A stretch of DNA of 56,945 bases from Nitrososphaeria archaeon (GTDB lineage Archaea > Thermoproteota > Nitrososphaeria > JACIWG01): the NCBI GenBank assembly GCA_029776125.1, contig JARVJS010000014.1, positions 1-56,945 of the forward strand, read 5' to 3'. A program made the position numbers and the translations under genes. Position 1 is the stretch's first letter, and each line of letters begins with the position of its first letter. Of this stretch, positions 49,621 to 56,945 are shown piece by piece. The notes below the pieces were generated by a model that saw only the letters and a program-made list of their open reading frames with translations, was not told where the DNA came from and made no database searches.

Positions 49621-50229
49621 TTGCTAATTGCTATAGATGGAATCGATCAATCAGGTAAAAAAACACAAACCGACTTATTGCTAAAAAGACTATCAGAGTT
49701 GAACTATAAAGTAATAAAATTTTCATTTCCAAACTATGAGACACCTATAGGCCAATTAATAGAAAAAATTCTTTTAAACGAAATAATTGTTCCTTTAGAG
49801 GTAAAGCATATCCTTCTTTCAGCAAATCGTTGGGAATTAAAACCTAAAATTGAAGAATATATTAAAAAGAATTTCATCATCATATTTGATAGATATTACC
49901 AATCTAATCTTGCATATGGTGTCGCAAATGGTTTACCACTTGATTGGCTCATGAATCTTGATAAAAATCTGCCTGATTGCGATCTAACTATTATTTTAGA
50001 CATACCTCCAGAAATCTCGTTTAAACGAAAAGAATTAAATCGGGATGTTCATGAAAAGGATTTTAACTATTTAGTGCGTGTGCGTAAATGTTTCTTAGAA
50101 CTAGCGAATAAAAATTCATGGGTTGTTATAGATGGAAATAGGCCTATTTCTGAAGTCCATAATTCCATATGGTCTATTGTTTCAGAAAGATTAAAAGTAA
50201 AATATATCGGGACCAATATTAATAATTAG
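49621..50229 (+). CDS. tmk: Thymidylate kinase
   Basis: The 202-aa enzyme makes dTDP from dTMP. The P loop is GIDQSGKKT (residues 6-14), the DRYYQSNLAYG motif near residue 90 binds dTMP, and RKELNRDVHEKDFNY forms the lid. K-K replaces the usual K-T at the P-loop end, as in some archaeal relatives. The start is TTG 49621. The stop codon directly abuts the GTG of the next gene, so the two are one operon. Confidence 0.93.
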   Translation: MLIAIDGIDQSGKKTQTDLLLKRLSELNYKVIKFSFPNYETPIGQLIEKILLNEIIVPLEVKHILLSANRWELKPKIEEYIKKNFIIIFDRYYQSNLAYGVANGLPLDWLMNLDKNLPDCDLTIILDIPPEISFKRKELNRDVHEKDFNYLVRVRKCFLELANKNSWVVIDGNRPISEVHNSIWSIVSERLKVKYIGTNINN

Positions 50230-51525
50230 GTGTATTTTCAATTGTTAGAAATAAAAGATCCTGTACATGGGTATATAAAGCTAACTGAATTGGAACAAAG
50301 GTTAATCGATACTCCTGAATTCCAAAGATTAAGAAGAATAAAGCAACTTTCAGGTGCTCATTATGCCTATCCTGGTGCAACTCATACACGTTTTTCACAT
50401 TCTTTGGGTGCCCTTTATTTAGCGGGCTATATTGGTGACATTTTTGTTTCAAAGAATTTTTTATCTAAAGACGATTTACAAAAATTAAGGATCGCCGCTT
50501 TACTACATGATATAGGTCACGGTCCATTTTCCCATCTTTTTGAAGAAGTAATTTTTTCAAAAAGAAATCTTACACATGAAGACTTAACCTTGAGGGTAAT
50601 CACAGAAACAAGGATAAAAGATATTATAGAGAGTTATGGCTTTTCTTCCAAAAATATAGCAAATCTGGCTATAGGCCAATCAAAAGAAGATCCTCTTTAT
50701 ATGAATGAAATAATAGGTGGCGGATTAAGTGTTGATGTCATAGATTATGTTCTTCGTGACGCATATTTTACAGGAGTTGAATACGGCCAAGTTGATGTTC
50801 ATCGTTTACTAAATTCTTTTGAAGTATATGAAAAAGAAAATCGGCTAGCACTTGATTATGCCGCTATATATTCGCTTGAAGCTCTATTTATTTCAAGATA
50901 TGAGATGTTTAAGGCAGTATATTTTCATAAAACAGTTCGTGCAGCGGAAATAATGCTCATTCAAGCCTTTATGCTAGCTGACGATGTACTTGATTTCTCA
51001 AATTTTAAAAACATACAATCCTTAATAGAATTAGATGACGAATCTATTATATCAAAAATAATGCATTCTCAAGAAGACTCTTTAAAAGAATCAAAAGCAA
51101 TAATAGAAGATGTCATAAACCGAAGATTAATCAAATGTGTGTATGAGAAAATTGTTCACAGAAAAGATCCATTCATTTATCAATTACTAACCCAGAAAGA
51201 TGTACGTGCTACATTAAAAAAAGCAATAAGTGCTCATGCACAAGTATCAGAAAAAACAATTTTTGTAGACGTCTCAACAGCTCCATCCTTGCCTGTTAAT
51301 TCAAAACGTGAAACATTAAATGAATTATGTGTTTTCACAAGATCTTCAAAGGGTCCAATATTCTGGTACATGCCTCTTAGCGAAAATGTAGTATTAAATG
51401 CAATTAGTGGGTATGTAGATATGATAAGAGTATACACCACTATAGAAAATCGCGAAAAAGTAGATAAAATAATAAGTTCAATTTTTAGTTCCTCACAAGA
51501 TTTTGTGTCAAAACTTTCACTTTAA
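50230..51525 (+). CDS. HD-superfamily phosphohydrolase (SAMHD1-like)
   Basis: The 431-aa protein starts with IKDPVHGYIKLTELEQRLIDTPEFQRLRRIKQLSGAHYAYPGATHTRFSHSLG (quoted here for its HTRFSHSLG metal ligand), then ALLHDIGHGPFSHLFE with the H-D pair and SVDVIDYVLRDAYFTG. This order defines the dNTP triphosphohydrolase-like branch that includes SAMHD1. It is co-transcribed with thymidylate kinase with no gap, suggesting control of deoxynucleotide pools. Substrate is inferred. Its 3' end overlaps the convergent PMDh gene by 4 nt. Confidence 0.88.
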   Translation: MYFQLLEIKDPVHGYIKLTELEQRLIDTPEFQRLRRIKQLSGAHYAYPGATHTRFSHSLGALYLAGYIGDIFVSKNFLSKDDLQKLRIAALLHDIGHGPFSHLFEEVIFSKRNLTHEDLTLRVITETRIKDIIESYGFSSKNIANLAIGQSKEDPLYMNEIIGGGLSVDVIDYVLRDAYFTGVEYGQVDVHRLLNSFEVYEKENRLALDYAAIYSLEALFISRYEMFKAVYFHKTVRAAEIMLIQAFMLADDVLDFSNFKNIQSLIELDDESIISKIMHSQEDSLKESKAIIEDVINRRLIKCVYEKIVHRKDPFIYQLLTQKDVRATLKKAISAHAQVSEKTIFVDVSTAPSLPVNSKRETLNELCVFTRSSKGPIFWYMPLSENVVLNAISGYVDMIRVYTTIENREKVDKIISSIFSSSQDFVSKLSL

Positions 51526-51929
51526 TCCTCTGTAATAATCACTCTATTTCCATCAACTTCACAATTTTTTATAATATCCACTTTTGGCAGCTTATTTATA
51601 TTTATATCGTCTATTAATGGAACATTTGAGATCGCACACCCAGTTACCAACATAGTATCTGCTTTTTCACACAAAATTGCTTTAGGACTTAGATGTTCTT
51701 TATATAATTTGTAAATTACAAATGCACCTACAGTACTTCCAATCGAAGTCGGTAAGTAAAATATTTTCCCAGTTAATTGTTCGCCATATAAATTACTATT
51801 AGGATCTATAATTTTTCCTGTAACTATATCAATTCCACCTAGAAAAGATAAGGGCTTTCTTGAGATTATTAATTCTCCAAAAACTTTTCCCTCAATTATA
51901 CTTCTCCCCTCTAATATGATTTTGTTCAT
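51522..51929 (-). CDS. Phosphomevalonate dehydratase small subunit (aconitase X swivel domain)
   Basis: The 135-aa protein has the swivel-domain signature LSFLGGIDIVTGKIIDPNSNLYGEQLTGKIFYLPTSIGSTVGAFVIYKLY (key part SIGSTVG) and ends with the ILCEKADTMLVTGCAISNVP block typical of DUF126. With the large subunit directly upstream it dehydrates 5-phosphomevalonate to trans-anhydromevalonate 5-phosphate in the archaeal mevalonate pathway. The gap to the large-subunit gene is 2 nt, and the UbiD-like decarboxylase completes the set. Confidence 0.92.
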   Translation of the reverse strand: MNKIILEGRSIIEGKVFGELIISRKPLSFLGGIDIVTGKIIDPNSNLYGEQLTGKIFYLPTSIGSTVGAFVIYKLYKEHLSPKAILCEKADTMLVTGCAISNVPLIDDININKLPKVDIIKNCEVDGNRVIITED

Positions 51930-51931
51930 CT

Positions 51932-53080
51932 TTATTCACTTTCTGTTTCAATTATACTATTCAATTCTCTTAAATTAACTTTAATGCCTCTGTATTTATA
52001 GTAGTGTGCTGCCTTAACCGAATTTGTAATAACTTTACTAACTCCAATTTCTTTTAGTAAAGGCGAAAATATTGGGCACGCTCCCTTAAAAAAGTATATT
52101 CTTTTTTTATTTAGTAATTTCCTATCATAAATCTTAATTGTGCTTTCGTACGCTTTTTTACAACAAGCTATTATGCAATCTTTTTTGAAGCACCTTCCAT
52201 ACATTTTTTCCAGAAGATTAATTATTTCTTTATGATTCCAGTGTGGGCATCCTAAAATAATAATTTCCCCATCTTCACTGGTATTCAATTCTAAATATTC
52301 TTTTTCTAAATCTTTTTTTAAAACTTCTTTACTAATACCTTTTCTATCACCAATCTTCAACATTGCAACATTTCCTATAGTTCCTAATGCTGCTGATAAT
52401 GCTTTTTTTTCAAGTGATGACAATCTTTTTCCTAGTTTTATATTAAATGGCCTTTCTGTTTCCTTCCCTATATGATAAACAATTAAGCCTAAAATTAATT
52501 CATTAATTTTGTTTTTGTATTTATAAGAATATGTACATTTCCTGTTTTCTTCTATATGCATACCTGAATAAATTGTTTCACCTAAAATTGCGCTTGCTAA
52601 AGCACTAAGTGCACTTTCTTTATTAGTATAAAGTTCAAGAAAAGAATTACCATATACTACTGCAGATGATTCTGCCCATGCTACATGGCTTCCTTTTTTT
52701 GGGACTAAGAAATAATCATAAGGTGTGCAGGTAAAAGATTCGATAGCACCCATCTTAAGATAAGCTTTTGCTATTTCCTCTTGCTTTTTTATAAACTGTT
52801 CATGCAAATTAAAAGTGTTATCATAAATATCTGCCCCCATTGGATTAACAGTTGTGTATACCGAAAATTTTCCTTTTTCTGCAATATCTTCTAAAAATAA
52901 TAAGCCGGCATCACCTATATTCTCATATGATACACCTGAAATATGTGCAGTTCTAATTCTTATTCTCATATCACTTTTATAAAATCTACTTAATGCTCTA
53001 ATAATTCTTTGAGCGGTATCATTTGCTTTATCTAATTTATTCATTAATCTGTGCCCGCTTAAAATTGCTTTTTTTAGCAT
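51932..53080 (-). CDS. Phosphomevalonate dehydratase large subunit (aconitase X)
   Basis: The 382-aa catalytic subunit carries an iron-sulphur cluster. Motifs seen are NPMGADIYD near residue 83, AIESFTCTPYD near 115 with the cluster cysteine, AWAESSAVVYGNSFLELYTN near 135, CPHWNHKEI near 275 and a C-terminal KGACPIFSPLLKEIG plus AAHYY. ATG 53080 gives a 44-nt overlap with the UbiD gene; ATG 53044 (residue 13) is an alternative with an 8-nt overlap. It is translationally coupled with its neighbours. Confidence 0.93.
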   Translation of the reverse strand: MLKKAILSGHRLMNKLDKANDTAQRIIRALSRFYKSDMRIRIRTAHISGVSYENIGDAGLLFLEDIAEKGKFSVYTTVNPMGADIYDNTFNLHEQFIKKQEEIAKAYLKMGAIESFTCTPYDYFLVPKKGSHVAWAESSAVVYGNSFLELYTNKESALSALASAILGETIYSGMHIEENRKCTYSYKYKNKINELILGLIVYHIGKETERPFNIKLGKRLSSLEKKALSAALGTIGNVAMLKIGDRKGISKEVLKKDLEKEYLELNTSEDGEIIILGCPHWNHKEIINLLEKMYGRCFKKDCIIACCKKAYESTIKIYDRKLLNKKRIYFFKGACPIFSPLLKEIGVSKVITNSVKAAHYYKYRGIKVNLRELNSIIETESE

Positions 53081-54329
53081 TTAAAGGTAAAGTAGCATCA
53101 ATACCCATTTTTGAAGTTTTACCCGTCTTAAAGGTTGAGGGGTCTAAGCTTGACCCGTGTTGGTCCCTTAAGATAACTAATCCCTTATCAGCTTGAAAAC
53201 GTGTTGCAATTGCCCATTCAACTTCTTCTATTTTATAAGGGTCTATGTCCTCATCTACAACTATTACCAACTTTATCGAATGCACGTTTTCGAAAATGTA
53301 TTTGATTGTATTTTTTCCATCTTCTTCATTTGTTTTCTTAATACTTATTATACAATGAAAATAGGCACATCCACCATTGGTTAAGTTTACTTTTTTAAAA
53401 TTAACGCCTTTCTTTCTTAGTACATTTATTATTTTTATTTTTTGAGGTAAACCCATAAAAAGTTTATGTTCATTACTAGCTGGTAAAAGTGCATGAAAAA
53501 TAATATCTTCTTCTCTAGGAATAAGCATTTTAGTAAATTTTATTATAGGTTCCTCACGTACAATATCATATGTGCCTGTTATATCTGTAAACGGCCCCTC
53601 TTTACTCCTTTGTTTTAAATCTATTTCTCCCAAAAGAATAACCTCCGATCCCATTGGAACTTTTATTCCATTTTCAGTTCTAACTAATCTAAGTTTTCCA
53701 TTAAAAAATGAATTAGCTAAATTATATTCAGAAACCCCATAATCTAAAGAAAGACTAGCTGCTAAGAATATCGCGGGGTGTACACCTATAATAACTGCAA
53801 CTTCACTTTTTCCACCCTTTTCATTTAATATTTTAAATAAATTCCTAGGTAAAATTCTGATCGTGCCAAAATCTTTTCCGATAACCATTATTCTATGTAC
53901 AGATAAATTTTCTTCATCAGAATTGGGAAATTGGCAAACAACTATTGAAGAAGTAATATAGTGCCCTCCATCTTTTTTATAATATTTTGGAATTGGCAAT
54001 TTACTTAAGTCTACTCTTTTTTCAACCCATTCCCCTTCATTAAAAATATTAATTGGTTTTTTTGGATTTGAATAAAAATTTATTATCTTATCAGTTAACT
54101 CGCTTTCACTTATATTTAATGTATCTATCAAATTTTTTAACTTTGGGCAAAGGTTTCCTACAATTTTAGTGTTTTCAAAATTTTTAATTTTATTAAAAAG
54201 CACAGGCGTTTCTTGATTGTAATAAAGTATTCTTGGAACATCTTTATCCTTGTCTACAGATTTTTCAATTATCTCAACTTTACCTTTTTCTATAAGGTCA
54301 TAAATGTATTTTCGGTAACTGTCTTCCAT
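53037..54329 (-). CDS. UbiD-family decarboxylase, probably anhydromevalonate phosphate decarboxylase
   Basis: The 430-aa protein has the UbiD order: KLPIPKYYKKDGGHYITSSIVV near 105, the conserved MVIGKDFGTIRILPRNL and AVIIGVHPAIFLAASLSLDYG segments, PMGSEVILLGEIDLKQRSKEGPFTDITGTY with the catalytic E, and TRFQADKGLVILRDQHGSSLDP near the end. UbiD enzymes use prenylated FMN. Co-location with both PMDh subunits points to isopentenyl-phosphate formation in the modified mevalonate pathway. The prenyltransferase for the cofactor is not in the window. Confidence 0.9.
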   Translation of the reverse strand: MEDSYRKYIYDLIEKGKVEIIEKSVDKDKDVPRILYYNQETPVLFNKIKNFENTKIVGNLCPKLKNLIDTLNISESELTDKIINFYSNPKKPINIFNEGEWVEKRVDLSKLPIPKYYKKDGGHYITSSIVVCQFPNSDEENLSVHRIMVIGKDFGTIRILPRNLFKILNEKGGKSEVAVIIGVHPAIFLAASLSLDYGVSEYNLANSFFNGKLRLVRTENGIKVPMGSEVILLGEIDLKQRSKEGPFTDITGTYDIVREEPIIKFTKMLIPREEDIIFHALLPASNEHKLFMGLPQKIKIINVLRKKGVNFKKVNLTNGGCAYFHCIISIKKTNEEDGKNTIKYIFENVHSIKLVIVVDEDIDPYKIEEVEWAIATRFQADKGLVILRDQHGSSLDPSTFKTGKTSKMGIDATLPLNAKKSNFKRAQINE

Positions 54330-54407
54330 ATTCTTAAAGATTAACTTGATTATTTAAAAACATAACTTTAAGCGCTTGGTGAATAAATATTTTTCTAAAA
54401 TTATATA

Positions 54408-56294
54408 GTGATGTCCTATTTCCCATATCAATATTATCGTGAGGGCCAACTTGAATCTATAGAGGTTATAAAATCATGCATAGAGAACAAACAAAACCTT
54501 ATTTTTGAAGCTACAAGTGGGTACGGAAAAACTGTTTCAGCTCTCTCAGCATCTCTTGAAGTAGCTGAGAAACTTAACCTTTCTGTATTATATCTGTGTA
54601 GAACAAAGCGTGAAATCGAGCATGTTATAGACGAGACTAAAAAGATTCAAAAAAGAAAGCATTTTCCATTCTCATTTTTATTTTCAAAAAATGAGCTTTG
54701 TCTATTTTACCAGTCACAGAATTTGGATAATTTGTCACTAAATATTTTGTGTAAATATGTAAATACATTCAATCTATGCTATTATAAATCCAATTGCTAT
54801 TTTCTTGATCAGCAGATTTTATCCAAAATTATATTTAATACAGAAAATCTAGAATCGCTTTTATTACAAGCTAAAATTTATCATGTATGCCCATATGAAC
54901 TTTTAAGAAGATTATCTCTCTCTTCAAGGCTATGTATTATGACATATAATAGCTTTTTACAAGATTTACTCTTCTCCAATTTTATTTTATCTTCACAAGG
55001 TTATTCAAAGACTATAATCATCCTTGATGAGTGCCATAACTTACTAGATATTTTATCGGAAATCTTTACATTTAAAATAAAAGAAAAGGATATTGAGCAA
55101 AGTATAAGTGAGGCACAACGGCTTGGTTTACATAAATTAGTTGGATGGCTTTCTTCCCTTTACCCCTTATTTAATAGAATTTGTTTTATTGTTGATAAAA
55201 TTTCTGCGCATGATAAATCTCTTATTAAAAGTGAACTAAAATCATTTAATCTTGACAAAATAAATGATTTGCAAAATATGCTTTCAAGTTGTTTAAGCAC
55301 CGTATTTATCACTTCCTATAAAAGTCTCCCTTACGTAGCAAAAAATCTTATAAAAATACATACTTTTTTGAACTATCTTCTCCTTTATCTCAATCGTCAA
55401 AATATTTTATTATATGTTGACACTAATTGTAAAGAAAAAATACTTACCTTCATTAATGTTGATCCGACAATAGAATTTAGTTTTCTTTTAAATAAATTTT
55501 GGTCTTTCATAATGATGTCTGCAACAATAGGTTCACCTAAAATCTATTCAACAATATTAAAACTTGATCCAACTAAGACAAAATATTACTCAATCAGTTC
55601 ACAAGATTTAATTAAAAAAATACAGATTATTATTGATACCGGATTAACAACAAAATATAAAGAGCGAACAGTTGATCTGTTCAAAAAAATTGCCGGACGT
55701 ATCTACAATATATGTACCATTTTGCCTGTAAATATAGGTGTGTTCTTTTCATCATACAAAGTTCTTAAAGAGACAGAAAAGATACTCTTTACAGCATATG
55801 ATGTTAAACGTCCTTTTTTTAAAGAATCACCTAGCATGACATTAAAGGAAGCAGATAAAATTTGTTCAAGTTTTAAAAGCTATAAAAATAAAGGTGCATT
55901 ACTCTTTGCTGTCCAAGGAGGTCGTTTTTCTGAGGGGGAAAACTTTCAAGGAGGTGAAATGCGTTCAGTAATAGTTGTAGGTCTTTCTTTACCCCCTCCT
56001 ACTAAACAAATCTTTTTGAGAATGAGTTATATAAAAAGGACATTTTCCCAAAATGCTTTTCTAATTTCTATGCTAGAGCCCGCGATTAAGAAAGCAGTAC
56101 AATCAATTGGTAGGGTCACAAGAAACACTTCTTCCTCTATAGTTTTCTTGTTAGATTCAAGATTCGCTTCAAAGTCTATTTTTGGACTATTACCTGAATG
56201 GATTCAGAAAAATGCTATATGCACAAATTTAGATGATAATAAAGTAGAAAAGTTGCTAAATAACTTTTCTTCCTTCTCTTTGCAAGATTTTTAA
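54408..56294 (+). CDS. XPD/Rad3-related DNA helicase
   Basis: The 628-aa superfamily 2 helicase has Q-motif-like FPYQYYREGQLESIE, Walker A EATSGYGKTVSA near residue 36, a cysteine-bearing insert (LCLFYQ, LCKYVN, LCYYKSNC, residues about 100-130) that should hold an iron-sulphur cluster, the DECH box IILDECHNLLD near 205, and motif VI QSIGRVTRNTSS near 565. XPD opens DNA 5'-3' in repair. GTG 54408 or ATG 54411 are both possible starts. Its end overlaps the convergent RuvC-fold gene by 39 nt. Confidence 0.9.
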   Translation: MMSYFPYQYYREGQLESIEVIKSCIENKQNLIFEATSGYGKTVSALSASLEVAEKLNLSVLYLCRTKREIEHVIDETKKIQKRKHFPFSFLFSKNELCLFYQSQNLDNLSLNILCKYVNTFNLCYYKSNCYFLDQQILSKIIFNTENLESLLLQAKIYHVCPYELLRRLSLSSRLCIMTYNSFLQDLLFSNFILSSQGYSKTIIILDECHNLLDILSEIFTFKIKEKDIEQSISEAQRLGLHKLVGWLSSLYPLFNRICFIVDKISAHDKSLIKSELKSFNLDKINDLQNMLSSCLSTVFITSYKSLPYVAKNLIKIHTFLNYLLLYLNRQNILLYVDTNCKEKILTFINVDPTIEFSFLLNKFWSFIMMSATIGSPKIYSTILKLDPTKTKYYSISSQDLIKKIQIIIDTGLTTKYKERTVDLFKKIAGRIYNICTILPVNIGVFFSSYKVLKETEKILFTAYDVKRPFFKESPSMTLKEADKICSSFKSYKNKGALLFAVQGGRFSEGENFQGGEMRSVIVVGLSLPPPTKQIFLRMSYIKRTFSQNAFLISMLEPAIKKAVQSIGRVTRNTSSSIVFLLDSRFASKSIFGLLPEWIQKNAICTNLDDNKVEKLLNNFSSFSLQDF

Positions 56295-56858
56295 AGCTGA
56301 AATTTTATCTTTTTCCTTACCTTGTTTCCCTTTTAATTTTATATTTTTTGTTGTCTTTTTTTCATCAATAAAATAAATCTCTATTTTATCGAATCGTGCT
56401 TGTAATATCTTTTTCAATTCATCCGCACTTTTTAAATTTCCGCATCCTATCTTAACAATTTTCCTGTTATCTTCAAATTCCTTTAATATTCCAACTATAA
56501 AATATATTGCATTTTCCCATGGCGAAATTACTTCATTTAAAATAAGTTTTTTTCCATAATAAAGTGCCACACCCGTTCTTTCCCCCGGATCAACGCCTAG
56601 AAATATCGTTTCTTTTTTAAATAATTTTTGAACAATTTTTTTAAAATCTAGATTCGGTTCAAATGTAATCTCATTTACATTTAAAATATCCTTCTTATAT
56701 TTATTTTCATCATCCGTGATTATTATATCTGCATCTTTGGGGTGATCAACCAAATTGAAGTATATATTTTTATTTTTAAAAAGGGCTTTTAAGTAATATA
56801 TTACTCTAGTGTTACTATTATCATCGAAATATATATTGAGTCCACTTGGGTATACTAT
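56256..56858 (-). CDS. RuvC/RNase H-fold protein, probable Holliday-junction-resolvase-like nuclease
   Basis: The core FLGVDPGERTGVALYYGKKLIL supplies the first strand and catalytic Asp of the RNase H fold. Later strands include KIVKIGCG and KIEIYFIDEKKT, and the C-terminal basic helix LKGKQGKEKDKISALKIL supplies the final acidic residue. Starting at TTG 56753 gives 165 aa. The same frame stays open and protein-like for 35 more codons upstream (IVYPSGLNIYFDDNSNTRV...), back to about 56858, where only a rare ATA start is available. I annotate the extended frame. Archaeal members are uncharacterised; a nuclease role is inferred. Confidence 0.62.
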   Translation of the reverse strand: MVYPSGLNIYFDDNSNTRVIYYLKALFKNKNIYFNLVDHPKDADIIITDDENKYKKDILNVNEITFEPNLDFKKIVQKLFKKETIFLGVDPGERTGVALYYGKKLILNEVISPWENAIYFIVGILKEFEDNRKIVKIGCGNLKSADELKKILQARFDKIEIYFIDEKKTTKNIKLKGKQGKEKDKISALKILQREGRKVI

Positions 56859-56867
56859 CGCCTGGGG

Positions 56868-56945
56868 TTCCCGAGCGGCATCTTCGATGGGGTGGGGACT
56901 TTTCTGGCGCTCCAGGATATCTGTCTGGATTTGCCGAGCATGCGC
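56868..56945 (+). ncRNA. Possible start of a GC-rich structured RNA gene, cut by the window edge
   Basis: Composition jumps from very AT-rich to GC-rich near 56868. A TATA-like AAATATATATTG (56827-56838) lies about 30-40 bp upstream. TCCAG/CTGGA (about 56911-56929) can pair. The sequence is not a tRNA I can fold, and I do not recognise RNase P or SRP RNA landmarks in the visible 78 nt. Confidence 0.35.

Noticed and set aside
1..56945. CRISPR array
   Set aside because: No set of regularly spaced identical repeats with unique spacers occurs. The parB-like and hairpin repeats are too few and have dyad structure.

Overview
The window is archaeal chromosome. It carries both subunits of the family D DNA polymerase, an Orc1/Cdc6 initiator beside ORB-type origin boxes, eukaryote-like primase, GINS, PCNA and RPA, Hef and XPD helicases, Sec61-beta, Nop10, aIF2-alpha, L44e, S27e and an AglB oligosaccharyltransferase. 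The host backbone is AT-rich with many TTG and GTG starts. An Elf1-like factor plus PolD suggests a TACK or related lineage (for example Bathyarchaeia-like), but I cannot place it by sequence reading alone.

Layout. Positions 1-16400 are host: the end of an Lhr-type helicase, RPA, a DUF2070 membrane protein, Sec61-beta, serine hydroxymethyltransferase, PolD large subunit, Elf1, three small unknown or winged-helix genes, a replication origin (about 11050-11560), orc1/cdc6, PolD small subunit, a nuclease-like protein, tRNA-Leu(CAG), an HD-domain protein and tRNA-Ser(CGA). Positions 16485-39481 are an integrated element of about 23 kb, bounded by a 16-bp direct repeat of the tRNA-Ser 3' end and visibly richer in G+C than its flanks. 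Positions 39482-56945 are host again: UPF0147, Hef, PriL/PriS, GINS, L44e/S27e, PCNA, aIF2-alpha, Nop10, AglB, thymidylate kinase, an HD phosphohydrolase, three genes of the anhydromevalonate-phosphate route to isoprenoids, XPD and a RuvC-fold protein. The window ends in a GC-rich stretch that may be a structured RNA.

The element encodes a tyrosine integrase with a C-terminal zinc ribbon, an AAA+ replication-type ATPase with small zinc and AbrB-like partners, a ParB-like protein, a winged-helix regulator broken at a G8 tract, a PD-(D/E)XK-like nuclease, two proteins with HEPN-type motifs (one fused to a DUF457 membrane domain), an FkbM methyltransferase, two large beta-helix/PKD surface proteins and an operon of unknown paired paralogues. 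I recognise no capsid, terminase or conjugation gene, so it reads as an integrated plasmid or an unrecognised virus.

The most unusual feature of the element is its repeat DNA: four 24-bp palindromes inside the parB-like gene (candidate centromere), a pair of 72-bp palindromes, GTTACAAGC-type iterons shared between the ATPase gene and an intergenic region, a hairpin array with compensatory base changes, six dispersed AAGCA-NN-TGCTT palindromes, and direct repeats read in two frames. Five element genes share a TTTTAA promoter, three or four of them apparently leaderless. Together these suggest a replication, partition and regulation apparatus partly written into coding sequence.
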